Below, piece by piece: positions 34,875 through 43,972 of a DNA stretch of 64,000 nt. The notes under the pieces are model-generated. The model made no database searches. It worked only from the letters and a program-made list of their open reading frames with translations, and was not told where the DNA came from. How positions within the stretch are numbered: the first letter of the stretch is position 1; each line of letters starts with the position of its first letter. Source of the DNA: Falsiruegeria litorea R37 (lineage in GTDB: Bacteria; Pseudomonadota; Alphaproteobacteria; Rhodobacterales; Rhodobacteraceae); the NCBI RefSeq assembly GCF_900172225.1, contig NZ_FWFO01000001.1:2480001-2544000 (forward strand), in the 5' to 3' direction. Made by a program: the position numbers and the translations under genes.

Positions 34875-36536
34875 TCAAACCTCGATCATCTTGGGGCGGC
34901 GGCGTTCGAACCAGATGACAATCATCAAGCGCGTCACGAAAATGGCAGTAAAGACCGAGGTCAAGATCCCCAGCCCAAGTGTGATGGCAAAGCCGCGCAC
35001 AGGGCCCGAGCCCATGGCAAAGAGGATCACGGCCGTAATAAAGGTGGTGATGTTGGCATCCAGAATGGCCGACAGCGCCTTTTCATAGCCCAACTCGATG
35101 GCGCGCGCCGGGCCTTTGGCGGTTTTCAGCTCTTCGCGGATCCGTTCAAAGATCAGCACGTTGGCATCCACCGCCATCCCGACAGTCAGAACGATACCAG
35201 CAATACCCGGCAGGGTCAGTGTGGCGCCGATTGTGGACAACAGGCCAAAGATCAGACCCACGTTGATGATCAGCGCGATATTGGCAAAGATCCCGAACAG
35301 GCCATAGCTGAGCGCCATGAAGACCAGCACGGCAACAAAGGCCACGATGGTGGCGACCTTGCCCGCGTCGATACTGTCCTGACCCAACTCGGGGCCGATG
35401 GTGCGTTCTTCCAGGAACTCCAACCCTGCAGGCAAGGCACCGGCGCGCAGCAGCACGGCCAGGTTGGTGCTTTCCTCGACGGTGAAGTTGCCGGTGATGA
35501 TGCCCGAGCCGCCGGGAATGTGGCTTTGGATCACAGGGGCGCTGATCACCTCGTTGTCCAGAACAATGGCAAAGGGTGACCCGATGTTGTCGCGGGTATA
35601 GTCGCCGAACTTGCGCGCACCGGATGTGTTGAACCGGAAGCTGACCGCCGGGCGACCGTTCTGATCAAAGCTTGGCTGCGCATCGACCAGCTCTTCGCCG
35701 GTGACGACCGGGGCCGCTTCGATGACATAGAAGACGCCGGTTTCATCAATCGACGGGATGAGTTCGTTACCAACACCAGCAACGGCATTGGCATCCGTGC
35801 CACGTGACACCACCGGATTGAACGTCAGCTGAGCGGTCGTGCCAATGATGGCTTTCAGCTCGGACGCGCTGCCAATACCCGGCACCTGGATCAGGATACG
35901 GTCCGCACCTTGACGCTGAATGGTGGGCTCCCGTGTACCAACCTCGTCAATCCGGCGACGGATAATCTCAAGCGCCTGACGTACGGTGCGGTCGTCGGAT
36001 GCCAGCTTTTCTGCATCCGACAGGCGCACGGTCAGCACATCACCCTGCCCGCTCACCTCAATGTCTGTTGATCCCGCGCCGGTCAGCGTCTGGATCGGAC
36101 GGGCCAGTTCGCGCACAACCTCAATCGCGCGCGACATGCCCTCGGGCTGAGAGATGCGAACGCGAATCTCATCCGCGGGGGATTGCTGCAACCGAATGGT
36201 GCCGACGGTGGAACGTTCGGGGCGCAGCGCATCGCGGATCTCCGGCCACATGGCCTCCATCCGGCTGGCGTAAACGTCTTGGACTTTGACCTCGGCGAGC
36301 AGATGCGCACCACCGCGCAGATCCAAGCCCAGGTTGACCAGCGAGGACGGCATCCAGTTGGGCCATTGTTCAGCCAGTGTCAGCCGCTCGGGCGTCTCGC
36401 CCTTCAGCTCGATCTCGGCGATTGCGTCGTTGCTTTGCTCGACGCGTGAGTAGAACGCATTCGGCAGGGCCATGAGCAAGCCAGTCACACAAACCAGCCA
36501 GATCAGAACCCGCTTCCAGGTATCAATTTGCAGCAT
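34875..36536 (-). CDS. secD: Protein translocase subunit SecD
   Basis: A 553-residue membrane protein forming the SecDF motor. LGLDLRGGAHLL follows the first helix, the P1 head spans roughly residues 80-370 with RRIDEVGTREPTIQRQGADRI, and the C-terminal helices contain GMAVDANVLIFERIREEL, the conserved D-x-N proton-relay segment. ATG 36536 follows yajC after 33 bases, the standard yajC-secD-secF order. Confidence 0.97.
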   Translation of the reverse strand: MLQIDTWKRVLIWLVCVTGLLMALPNAFYSRVEQSNDAIAEIELKGETPERLTLAEQWPNWMPSSLVNLGLDLRGGAHLLAEVKVQDVYASRMEAMWPEIRDALRPERSTVGTIRLQQSPADEIRVRISQPEGMSRAIEVVRELARPIQTLTGAGSTDIEVSGQGDVLTVRLSDAEKLASDDRTVRQALEIIRRRIDEVGTREPTIQRQGADRILIQVPGIGSASELKAIIGTTAQLTFNPVVSRGTDANAVAGVGNELIPSIDETGVFYVIEAAPVVTGEELVDAQPSFDQNGRPAVSFRFNTSGARKFGDYTRDNIGSPFAIVLDNEVISAPVIQSHIPGGSGIITGNFTVEESTNLAVLLRAGALPAGLEFLEERTIGPELGQDSIDAGKVATIVAFVAVLVFMALSYGLFGIFANIALIINVGLIFGLLSTIGATLTLPGIAGIVLTVGMAVDANVLIFERIREELKTAKGPARAIELGYEKALSAILDANITTFITAVILFAMGSGPVRGFAITLGLGILTSVFTAIFVTRLMIVIWFERRRPKMIEV

Positions 36537-36569
36537 TACCCTGCCTTTTGAATGTGTTAGAACGTAAAG

Positions 36570-36854
36570 TTACTTCGCCGGTTCGGTCTTGTTCAGAACC
36601 TGAGCGATGGTGGCCTTGACCACGCGCACCTTGACGTTCTCAGCCAGTTCAACCTCGATCTCGCCGTCATCTTTGACCTTGACGACCTTGCCGATCAGAC
36701 CGCCTTGGGTGATCACCTGATCGCCACGGCGCACGGCGTCAACCATCGCCTGGTGCTCTTTGACTTTCTTCTGCTGCGGGCGGATCAGCAAGAAGTACAT
36801 GATGGCAAAGATCAGGATGAGCGGCAGAAACTGACCGAGTGCACCAGCGTCCAT
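36570..36854 (-). CDS. yajC: Preprotein translocase subunit YajC
   Basis: A 94-residue single-pass protein that associates with SecDF and YidC. The hydrophobic FLPLILIFAIMYFLLIRPQQKK segment is the family hallmark. The start at ATG 36854 follows AAAGGAAT; the frame extends to 36938 without support. It heads the leftward operon. Between it and the divergent MscS gene (36855-37061) a hairpin, GCAAGGGG/CCCCTTGC at 36877-36897, could be a leader structure. Confidence 0.96.
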   Translation of the reverse strand: MDAGALGQFLPLILIFAIMYFLLIRPQQKKVKEHQAMVDAVRRGDQVITQGGLIGKVVKVKDDGEIEVELAENVKVRVVKATIAQVLNKTEPAK

Positions 36855-37061
36855 GGGATATTCCTTTGTGTCAGGGGCAAGGGGATCGCCCCCTTGCAAA
36901 TTTGCCGGGAACCTATGCGTTGGCCCGGGGGTTTGCAAGGGAACCTGACGCCGCGCATCTCATCGCGGTCACCCCGAGCCCGTTCTTTGTCGCGCACCGT
37001 TGCAGATAAGTCCTAGGCAGGCCCGTTGGCGCGGATATAGTCAAGTCATGGGGAGAGCATC

Positions 37062-38717
37062 ATGATAGCAGTTTATTCCAAGGTCCGAAGCAGCCTGTGG
37101 ACGTTGGTCACGATGTTTTTCATGGTGTTTCTGGCCCTGCCAGCCGTGGCTCAAACCGAAGACCCTTCTATTTCGTTGCCAACCGACGAAGACCCCCTGA
37201 ACGACACCTTTCAGGCACCGGTCATCGTGGATGGGAACGAACTGTTCGTGCTGCGCGGATCTAGCGCCCTGCCCGCCATTGAACGTGTGGCGCAAGTGCA
37301 AGAGCGCATAGTCGAAGTCGCCGCCAAATCTAAAAGCAAAGCCGTCGAGATCACTTTTGAAGAAACCGACCTGGGTATCAAGATCATAGCCGACGGAACG
37401 GAAATCAGCATTGTGACCCAGGCGGACGCGGATCTGGATCAGATGGACGTTTCGGTTCTGGCCGCCTTGCAAGGGGATGCGATCCGCGACGCGATCCTGA
37501 CTTATCGCAGCGAACGCACGGACGAAGCCCGTGTCACCGGAGCGATCGAAGCCGGGCTCTGGACTGTGGGGTTTGCGCTGTTTTCCGCTCTGATCATCTG
37601 GTTGCGCCGCCGGTTCAAGCTGGGCATCAACGCCATCGTGCGTCGCAACTTTGCCGAAGTGGAAACCGCCACCAACGCCCAGGTACAGGCTGACGCCATC
37701 GCCGCACTGATCCGCTTTGGGGTGAACTTTATCCTCTTTGTGCTCTTCTTCCTGGGGGCGTACTATTACCTTTCGTTCATCCTGCTGGCCTTTGCGGAAA
37801 CGCGTTATGTCGCGCAGATCCTGCTGGTCTATGTGACCGAGCCGGTGCTCAACATCGTTTTGGGTTTCGTCGCCTATCTGCCGAACTTGATCACGCTGCT
37901 GATCATCGGCCTGCTGACCCAGTATGTGATCAAGGGCATGCGGGTGTTCTTTGACGCGGTCGAGGCCGGAACCTTTCGCTTGCGCGACTTTGAAAAGCAC
38001 TGGATCAACCCGACGTTCAACATCGCCCGCACGGTCGTCATCATGATCGCGCTTGTCTTTTCGTTTCCTTACATCCCCGGATCGGATTCGGCGGCGTTCC
38101 AGGGCCTGACCATCCTGATCGGGGCCATGCTGTCGTTGGGATCAAACTCGGTCGTGGGCAACGTGATCGCGGGGCTCTTCGTGATCTACCGCCGCTCGAC
38201 GTCATTGGGGGATCGCATCCAGGTGGGCGAACACGTCGGCGACGTGGTGCAGATCAAACTGATGGAAACACATCTGAAGTCGATCAAGAATGAGCTGATT
38301 TCGATCCCCAACGCGCAGCTTCTGAACTCTGAGGTGATCAACTACACCAAGAAAATCGACGGCTCGGGTCTGTTGCTGCACACCACCGTCGGCATCGGCT
38401 ATGAAGAGCCCCCCGAAAAGGTCGAGGCGATGCTGATCGAGGCCGCGCACCGCACCAAGGACCTCAAGGCGCGCCCTGCCCCTTTTGTGCTGTGGGCCGC
38501 ACTCGCCGATTACGCGATCAACTATCAGATCAACGCCTACACGACGCGGGGCGCCTCGATCCCCCGCATCAAATCCGACCTGCACCGCAACATCATGGCC
38601 GTGTTCACCGAAAACGATGTGCAGATCATGACGCCCAGCTACATCGCCGACCCGCCCGAGGCCAAGATCCCCCCCGGAGAATGGAATGGGAAGCTGGCCC
38701 ATATGGACGACACCTAG
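37062..38717 (+). CDS. MscS-family mechanosensitive ion channel
   Basis: A 551-residue channel protecting against hypo-osmotic shock. A signal-like N-terminus (LVTMFFMVFLALPAVAQ) is followed by a periplasmic region to about residue 160, several transmembrane helices, the pore helix LTILIGAMLSLGSNSVVGNVIAG and the cytoplasmic beta domain (SLGDRIQVGEHVGDVVQI, SIPNAQLLNSEVINYT). It is longer than E. coli MscS because of the extra N-terminal domain. Relevant to a marine organism that accumulates osmolytes via BCCT carriers. Divergent from yajC. Confidence 0.93.
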   Translation: MIAVYSKVRSSLWTLVTMFFMVFLALPAVAQTEDPSISLPTDEDPLNDTFQAPVIVDGNELFVLRGSSALPAIERVAQVQERIVEVAAKSKSKAVEITFEETDLGIKIIADGTEISIVTQADADLDQMDVSVLAALQGDAIRDAILTYRSERTDEARVTGAIEAGLWTVGFALFSALIIWLRRRFKLGINAIVRRNFAEVETATNAQVQADAIAALIRFGVNFILFVLFFLGAYYYLSFILLAFAETRYVAQILLVYVTEPVLNIVLGFVAYLPNLITLLIIGLLTQYVIKGMRVFFDAVEAGTFRLRDFEKHWINPTFNIARTVVIMIALVFSFPYIPGSDSAAFQGLTILIGAMLSLGSNSVVGNVIAGLFVIYRRSTSLGDRIQVGEHVGDVVQIKLMETHLKSIKNELISIPNAQLLNSEVINYTKKIDGSGLLLHTTVGIGYEEPPEKVEAMLIEAAHRTKDLKARPAPFVLWAALADYAINYQINAYTTRGASIPRIKSDLHRNIMAVFTENDVQIMTPSYIADPPEAKIPPGEWNGKLAHMDDT

Positions 38718-38777
38718 CCCTCGACCCTGACGTGCAATGGCGTCATAGTGCGCGCAACCTATTCGAGAGTTGTGTGT

Positions 38778-40451
38778 ATGACTGAGCTACCTATTGAGCC
38801 GCATGTGATCAGAGGTCTGGATTTTGTCGGCTGGTTGCTACTGCTAGCCTTGATGATCTTTATTTTGGCCCACAAGTACGAGCCGATTGTCTCAATGGTG
38901 AAGCAACTTCAAGTGCGGCTAAACCTAGACCCTGTGAACACCAAGTTGTTTACACTCCTTTTGCTCACCTTTGGGGGGCTTGCTCTAGCCACAGGATTTC
39001 AGTTCGTAAAGGCTACGCTAGGCCTAACTGAGTTCGCAGAGACTGCGTCCCAGAGCGAGGCAATACGAAATACTGGTTTGGCGCTGGCTGCAGTCATTGG
39101 CGTACCATTTTTGATTTGGCGGTCGATCGTTGCACAAAAACAAGTGGATGTCGCCGAGCAAGGTCAGATCACAGATCGGATCAGCAAGGCCGTTGAGGGA
39201 TTAGGCGCGGAAAAAACTGTTAAAAAGCAGAGACAAGACAATGGCGGAAACTTAACTTACGAAAAAGACGGAAACGGGAAACCCATCTACTCAAAACCTT
39301 TGATGATAGAGGTTAGTCAACCAAACCTAGAAGTCAGAATAGGTGCACTGTACTCGTTGGAACGGATCGCACAGGATAGTGATCGTGATCACGAACAAAT
39401 AATGGAAATATTGTGCGCGTATGTTCGCCAAAATGCGCCTCTAGGTCCACCCAAGCCGCTCCCCAAGGAATATACTGACAAAATTGCGGGACTGAGGCAC
39501 AAAGGCAAACCCGACCTTATGGAGCATGAAAAAGCTTCTGACGTCGCAAAGAAAATTCGCTGTTGGGTTGGCGAGTTAAGAAAGCCCAGGGAAGATATCA
39601 GTGTTGCATTGACTGTTTTAGGAAGACGCACTCAGAGACAGATTTCTCTCGAACATGGCTTCTATGACAGAAATGGAGAATGGCAAGGCTTCAGGTTGAA
39701 CTTGAGGGACACCAATCTCACGAATTGCGATTTGTCAGGATACAATTTTCGAAACGTGGACTTCAGCGGATCAGACCTACGAGGGGCAATTCTGACGCAC
39801 ACAGAACTACAGTGTGCAAACTTTCGAGTAGCAGACCTAACTGGTGCAAATCTGGTTCACGCAAAACTACAAGGCACCATAATAAACGAAACCTTAGTTT
39901 TTGCGGCTGTGGCTAACCATGCCAGATTTGAGACTGACATAGTGTCTGGCCGAAGTACCTCTTTGAATCACTCTGTATGGGAGCTTGCTTCCCTTCAAAA
40001 CACAGACTTCTCAGGCGCATGGCTATCTCCAGCAAACTTTGGCTCCGCCCGGCTAGATCGCGCCAAATTTAACTTCAACCTGAACAGAACTTCTTTTTTT
40101 GGGGCATACCTTTATCAAGCAAACTTTTCTGGATGTCACCTTTGGCAAGTGGATTTTTCTGAAGCTTTTTTCTCTTCTGACACCCGTTTCCATGGCGCAG
40201 TTGTCAAGAACTCCAAGTTCAGAAATGCGATCAACTGGAAGGAAGCAAAGTTTCGAGGAAGTGCTTGGCTGAATGAACCTGACAAGGGAATATCTTCTGC
40301 CATCAAAGCAAATTCAGAAGTTTTTAACGAAGACGACTTCGCCACCACCGATTTCATTCGAGAAGACTACTTTGAGCGCTGGAAAGAATGGCAAGTTGAG
40401 ATTGGCTTCGACCCAAACGATCCAACGACCTGGGATGAACCAAACACCTAA
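38778..40451 (+). CDS. Membrane-anchored pentapeptide-repeat protein (AT-rich, probably acquired)
   Basis: A 557-residue protein. Three hydrophobic segments lie at residues about 10-34 (GLDFVGWLLLLALMIFILA), 54-77 and 95-117, then a charged linker and a domain with LEVRIGALYSLERIAQDSDRDHEQIMEILCAYVR, then a pentapeptide-repeat beta helix from about 308 to 497 (NLTNCDLSGYNFRNVDFSGS). Similar membrane-plus-pentapeptide proteins occur sporadically in bacteria without known function; some pentapeptide proteins mimic DNA or bind partner proteins. Base composition differs from neighbours: by hand count 28 of 60 bases are G/C at 39181-39240 against 39 of 60 at 38461-38520. Start at ATG 38778 (MTELPIEPHVIRGLD) rather than the upstream non-ATG start. 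Confidence 0.85.
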   Translation: MTELPIEPHVIRGLDFVGWLLLLALMIFILAHKYEPIVSMVKQLQVRLNLDPVNTKLFTLLLLTFGGLALATGFQFVKATLGLTEFAETASQSEAIRNTGLALAAVIGVPFLIWRSIVAQKQVDVAEQGQITDRISKAVEGLGAEKTVKKQRQDNGGNLTYEKDGNGKPIYSKPLMIEVSQPNLEVRIGALYSLERIAQDSDRDHEQIMEILCAYVRQNAPLGPPKPLPKEYTDKIAGLRHKGKPDLMEHEKASDVAKKIRCWVGELRKPREDISVALTVLGRRTQRQISLEHGFYDRNGEWQGFRLNLRDTNLTNCDLSGYNFRNVDFSGSDLRGAILTHTELQCANFRVADLTGANLVHAKLQGTIINETLVFAAVANHARFETDIVSGRSTSLNHSVWELASLQNTDFSGAWLSPANFGSARLDRAKFNFNLNRTSFFGAYLYQANFSGCHLWQVDFSEAFFSSDTRFHGAVVKNSKFRNAINWKEAKFRGSAWLNEPDKGISSAIKANSEVFNEDDFATTDFIREDYFERWKEWQVEIGFDPNDPTTWDEPNT

Positions 40452-40456
40452 GGGCG

Positions 40457-40529
40457 GCCCCCGACCGCGGGTGGGGGTGGAGCCCCCGCCCATGGGGGCG
40501 GTCGGGGGCTGCCCGGCCTTCGTCCGGGC
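40457..40529. repeat. Compound GC-rich hairpin block
   Basis: GCCCCCGACCGC (40457-40468) pairs with GCGGTCGGGGGC (40498-40509), enclosing a nested hairpin (GGGTGGGGG 40469-40477 with CCCCCGCCC 40483-40491). A third hairpin follows, GCCCGG (40511-40516) with CCGGGC (40524-40529). It lies five bases after the AT-rich pentapeptide gene and resembles the other GC palindromes in the window. It may terminate transcription or be a mobile palindromic repeat. Confidence 0.7.
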
Positions 40530-40619
40530 GGGACATAACGACAGCTTCGTGACCTCTACCCTTCCCCCCACACATCAGGCATAACGCCCATAGTTGAATC
40601 ACCTATAGGGACAAGACCC

Positions 40620-41912
40620 ATGCACGACATCCGCGCTATTCGCGAAAATCCTGCCGCTTTTGATGCCGCTCTGGCGCGTCGTGGGGATGATGCGATGTCG
40701 TCGTCGCTGTTGGAACTCGACGAGGCGCGCCGAGCCAAGATCCTGGCGGCCGAGACCGCTCAGGCCGAGCAGAACAAGGCCGCCAAGGCCATTGGTGCCG
40801 CCAAGGCCAAAGGCGATGAGGCCGAGTTTGAGCGACTGCGCGCCGAGGTTTCCGCCAAAAAGGCCGAAGTGGCCGCGATGCAGGCTGAGGCCAAGGAACT
40901 GGACGCCAAGCTGACCGATCAGCTGGCGCGCATCCCCAACCTGCCCGCCGATGATGTGCCGGAAGGCGCGGATGAGGATGACAACGTCGAGGTGAACCGC
41001 TGGGGCACCCCGCGTGAGCTGACCTTTGCGCCCAAGGAGCATTTTGAAATCCCGGCTGTGGCTGCGGCGATGGATTTTGAAACCGCCGTCAAAACATCCG
41101 GCAGCCGGTTCGTGAACCTTACCAAAGGCGTTGCACGCATTCACCGTGCCTTGGCGCAGTTCATGCTGGACACACACGTCGACAAGAACGGGCTGACCGA
41201 GACGCAGACCCCGGTTCTGGTGCGCGATGAGGCGATGTATGGCACGGATAAACTGCCCAAGTTCGGCGACGACAGCTATCAGACCACCAATGGCTGGTGG
41301 CTGATCCCGACCTCTGAGGTGACACTGACCTATTCGGTTGCGGGTGACATTCTGGATGAGGGCGAGTTGCCCCGCCGCATGACCGCGCACACCGCCTGTT
41401 TCCGTTCCGAAGCGGGAAGTGCCGGCAAGGACACATCCGGCATGTTGCGTCAGCACCAGTTCGAAAAGGTCGAGATGGTGTCGGTGACGCATCCCGACAA
41501 ATCGGACGACGAGCAGAAGCGCATGCTGCGCTGCGCCGAGGATCTGCTGGAACAGCTGGGCATCCCCTATCGCACCGTGGTGCTGTGCACCGGCGACATG
41601 GGGTTCGGCGCGCGTCGCACATTCGACATCGAGGCGTGGTTGCCCGGTCAAGACACCTATCGCGAGATCTCGTCGGTTTCGACCACCGGTGATTTCCAGG
41701 CCCGCCGCATGAACGCGCGCTTCAAGCCCGCCGATGGCGGCAAGCCGCAGTTCGTGCATACGCTGAACGGGTCCGGTCTGGCCGTGGGGCGCTGCCTGAT
41801 TGCGGTGCTGGAGAACGGTCAGAACGAAGATGGCACCGTGACCCTGCCTGAAGTTCTGGCCCCCTATCTGGGCGGCAAGTCCATTCTGCAGCTGGACGGT
41901 TCGCTGGCCTAA
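40620..41912 (+). CDS. serS: Serine-tRNA ligase
   Basis: A 430-residue class II aminoacyl-tRNA synthetase that charges tRNA-Ser and tRNA-Sec. Residues 1-110 form the coiled-coil tRNA-binding arm ([22 protein letters not shown], then Ala/Glu/Lys-rich helices). The catalytic core has motif 2 in [29 protein letters not shown] and motif 3 in [17 protein letters not shown]. Length is typical. A short hairpin overlaps its stop codon. Confidence 0.97.
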   Translation: MHDIRAIRENPAAFDAALARRGDDAMSSSLLELDEARRAKILAAETAQAEQNKAAKAIGAAKAKGDEAEFERLRAEVSAKKAEVAAMQAEAKELDAKLTDQLARIPNLPADDVPEGADEDDNVEVNRWGTPRELTFAPKEHFEIPAVAAAMDFETAVKTSGSRFVNLTKGVARIHRALAQFMLDTHVDKNGLTETQTPVLVRDEAMYGTDKLPKFGDDSYQTTNGWWLIPTSEVTLTYSVAGDILDEGELPRRMTAHTACFRSEAGSAGKDTSGMLRQHQFEKVEMVSVTHPDKSDDEQKRMLRCAEDLLEQLGIPYRTVVLCTGDMGFGARRTFDIEAWLPGQDTYREISSVSTTGDFQARRMNARFKPADGGKPQFVHTLNGSGLAVGRCLIAVLENGQNEDGTVTLPEVLAPYLGGKSILQLDGSLA

Positions 41913-41922
41913 ATCAGGCCAG
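41904..41922. terminator. Hairpin spanning the serS stop codon
   Basis: CTGGCCT (41904-41910) pairs with AGGCCAG (41916-41922) around AAATC. It sits between the convergent serS and HHH-protein genes. No T-run follows on either strand, so it would be at best a weak bidirectional terminator. Confidence 0.35.
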
Positions 41923-41948
41923 TTGCGAGACCAGCAAGGCGGAGAAGG

Positions 41949-42578
41949 TTACTTCTTCGCCTTTTTCTTGTCCTTCTTCTTGGACTTCTTGTCTTTTGGC
42001 TTGTCCTTGGATTTGTCTTTGTCCTTGGATTTGGCCTTTTTGTCCTTTTTGGCCCAGGCGTTCGATTTGGCCTTTTCCTTGGCCTTCTGGATCTTGGCCT
42101 CAAGCTCTTCAATCTTCTTGGCAGCCTTTGCGGCTTTGGCTTTGGTCTTGGCCTTCTTCTTGACTTTCTCAGCCTCTTTGCGCGCCTTTTCTTCCTTGCG
42201 GATTTTGTCGGCCTCTTTGCGCGCCTTTTCCGCGGCTTGCGCTTTGGCCTTGGCAGCGGATGTCTTGGTTCTGGTCGATGCGGCCGGCTTTACGGCTGGC
42301 TTGCTGGGGGCTTTGCGGGCCGCTGGAGTGCGGGCGGCGGCCGGCTTGCGAGTCGCAGGCTTGCGGGGGGCGGGCTTTGGGGCCTCTGTTGCCCCCGTGG
42401 GTGCACCGGCCTGAGCCGCAGCCAACAGCGCCTTGGCACGCGCCGCCCCCACGCGTGGGACCTGCCTCAACTGTTCCTCGGTCGCGCCGGCGACGTCTTC
42501 GACCGTTTTGAACCCGGCCGCGATCAACGCTTGTTCCAGTGCTTTACCAACACCTCGCAAAGAGGAAACAGATGTCAT
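41949..42578 (-). CDS. Helix-hairpin-helix protein with histone H1-like lysine-rich tail
   Basis: A 209-residue protein. Residues 1-65 form a helix-hairpin-helix region (LRGVGKALEQALIAAGFKTVEDVAGA, VPRVGAARAKALL) that probably binds DNA or RNA. Residues about 68-209 are low complexity, rich in Ala, Pro and Lys, ending in long Lys/Asp runs, like bacterial histone H1-type proteins. The start at ATG 42578 follows AAAGGACC; an earlier in-frame ATG at 42641 would include an inverted repeat in the coding region. A nucleoid or nucleic-acid-binding role is inferred. Confidence 0.8.
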   Translation of the reverse strand: MTSVSSLRGVGKALEQALIAAGFKTVEDVAGATEEQLRQVPRVGAARAKALLAAAQAGAPTGATEAPKPAPRKPATRKPAAARTPAARKAPSKPAVKPAASTRTKTSAAKAKAQAAEKARKEADKIRKEEKARKEAEKVKKKAKTKAKAAKAAKKIEELEAKIQKAKEKAKSNAWAKKDKKAKSKDKDKSKDKPKDKKSKKKDKKKAKK

Positions 42579-42619
42579 TACAGGTCCTTTCAGTTCGTCG
42601 CCAAAAACTCTTTCGAAAA

Positions 42620-42640
42620 TGTATATACACGGGATATACA
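42620..42640. promoter_or_regulatory. Inverted repeat upstream of the HHH-protein gene
   Basis: TGTATAT (42620-42626), a 7-base spacer, and ATATACA (42634-42640). It lies 42 bases upstream of the HHH-protein start and 31 bases past the desaturase stop. The half-sites share TGTAT with the acnA-region palindrome, though spacing differs. It may be an operator and includes a TATATA that could act as a -10 element. Confidence 0.45.
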
Positions 42641-42670
42641 AATTGCAAATCGTGTAGAAAACGGGACTGG

Positions 42671-43663
42671 TTACTGGGCCGGTACACCTTCGCCACGATC
42701 CGAGGATTTCGATCTGGGGAACGGAACCAGCCGTTTGGTGTCCTCATCCCAGAGCTTGAGGTTGAGCGCGGCCAGTGCCTCGGGGAACTTGATGCGGCGC
42801 GGTGCAACCTCGGGTGGCAGGCTGTAGTGACAGGCCCGCAGACGGTACGAGGGGATGCGCGCGTTGAAATGGTGGATGTCGTGCAAGGTGATGCAGGCTA
42901 CGATCAAATCAAAGAACCAGCCGAAGTCGAGCGCAGATGATCCCTGCAAGGCCGCGATCTGCGGGTCAAGGTCGGGGCGACGGTCCCAATAGGTGTCTTC
43001 GAAATTGTGCTGCAGGTAGACGAGGAAGACGCCAATCATGCCGCCTAAGAAAGAGAACGCCAGCCAGACGAGCACTCCGGTGGGTCCGGCCAGTGTGTAG
43101 AGGATGCCCAGATAGATCGCGATCGAGAGGTTGTGCAGCAAGACCCCCGTCACGCCAAAGCGCAGGGTGTTCTTGGGCCAGCGATAGCGGATGAAATAGG
43201 TAAAGGCCGCGCCGATGGGAACAAGCACAAAGGGGCTTCGATAGAGCCTGTAGAACAGGCGCTGCCAGACACCGGCCTCGTTCCATTCCCGCAGGGTCAT
43301 TGTGTGGATCTCGCCGGTTTCGCGATGGTCCAGGTTGCCGATGCCGTTGTGATGCAGGTTGTGGTTCTGCTTCATCACCTCGAACGGGGCAAAGGTGAAC
43401 GGGGACAGGCCATGGCCCGCCCACTCGTTCTGTCGGCGCGTCTCAAACAGCGAATGGTGGCCGCAATCGTGTTGCAGCACGTAAAGCCGCACGGCCGAAA
43501 AGGCGTGAACGATCCCCGCGGGAAGCAGTATGTACCACGCATGCACGTAGAAAATCGCAAGGTACAGCGACAGAAAGTACACCGCGAAGGTACCAAAGTA
43601 ACTAAGGGCCGCGAGACGGTTGTCTTTGGCGCAATAAGCCCGCGTATGTTGCCTTAGATCCAT
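42671..43663 (-). CDS. Fatty acid desaturase family protein
   Basis: A 330-residue membrane di-iron enzyme. The histidine boxes are HDCGHHSLF, HNLHHNGIGN and the late HDIHHFN, placed as in acyl-lipid desaturases and related hydroxylases, with four hydrophobic helices between. It probably inserts a double bond into membrane acyl chains or modifies another lipid; regiospecificity and electron donor are unknown. A GGGGAGAGGA ribosome site precedes ATG 43663. It is monocistronic, between repeat copy B and the HHH gene. Confidence 0.9.
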   Translation of the reverse strand: MDLRQHTRAYCAKDNRLAALSYFGTFAVYFLSLYLAIFYVHAWYILLPAGIVHAFSAVRLYVLQHDCGHHSLFETRRQNEWAGHGLSPFTFAPFEVMKQNHNLHHNGIGNLDHRETGEIHTMTLREWNEAGVWQRLFYRLYRSPFVLVPIGAAFTYFIRYRWPKNTLRFGVTGVLLHNLSIAIYLGILYTLAGPTGVLVWLAFSFLGGMIGVFLVYLQHNFEDTYWDRRPDLDPQIAALQGSSALDFGWFFDLIVACITLHDIHHFNARIPSYRLRACHYSLPPEVAPRRIKFPEALAALNLKLWDEDTKRLVPFPRSKSSDRGEGVPAQ

Positions 43664-43972
43664 GCCTGTCCTCTCCCCTGGATGGCCCGGTTCGTGTCAA
43701 CCTATTCCGTTCAATCGTATGCCAGCATGCAAAGCTGGAAAATTCTGGTGTCTTAACAATAGAGTTAGCCGGAAAATCTCCTCACGTCACCTGTGTTGAT
43801 GCCAAACTTGGTGAAATGTTCTTTGCGGCCAAATGGAACCGGGGCACTCCCGCCCGTCGTCGATGCCCCTTGCGGGACATCTCCTTCCGTTGGGCCAGGC
43901 TCACGCGGGCTTTGCCCGCGTGAGCCTGGCCCCCGGCCGTCCGCAGGACGCAAGGCCGCGCAGGTGGTGAGG
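43664..43972. other. Intergenic region with repeat copy B
   Basis: These 309 bases separate the desaturase start from the der stop. 43664-43843 is AT-richer and should hold the desaturase promoter; it contains a small hairpin CCAGC/GCTGG at 43722-43738. Repeat copy B fills 43844-43963, ten bases from the der stop. No gene is evident. Confidence 0.6.
43844..43963. repeat. Interspersed hairpin repeat, copy B
   Basis: About 120 bases, the second copy of the element at 6555-6683. The 19-bp stem is 43892-43910 with 43914-43932 and the loop is again TTT. Relative to copy A the stem carries C43904-G43920 in place of T-A, so the pairing is conserved while the sequence changed. The tail again has GTCCGCAGGACGCAAGGCC. 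As it lies just downstream of der, it may also act as a transcript 3' end. Confidence 0.85.

Noticed and set aside
42501-42641. Start of the HHH protein at 42641
   Set aside because: It would place an inverted repeat inside the coding sequence and lacks a ribosome site; ATG 42578 has one.
6541-43963. Repeat copies A and B as insertion sequence remnants
   Set aside because: No transposase fragment, terminal inverted repeats or target duplication could be seen, so they are called only palindromic interspersed repeats.
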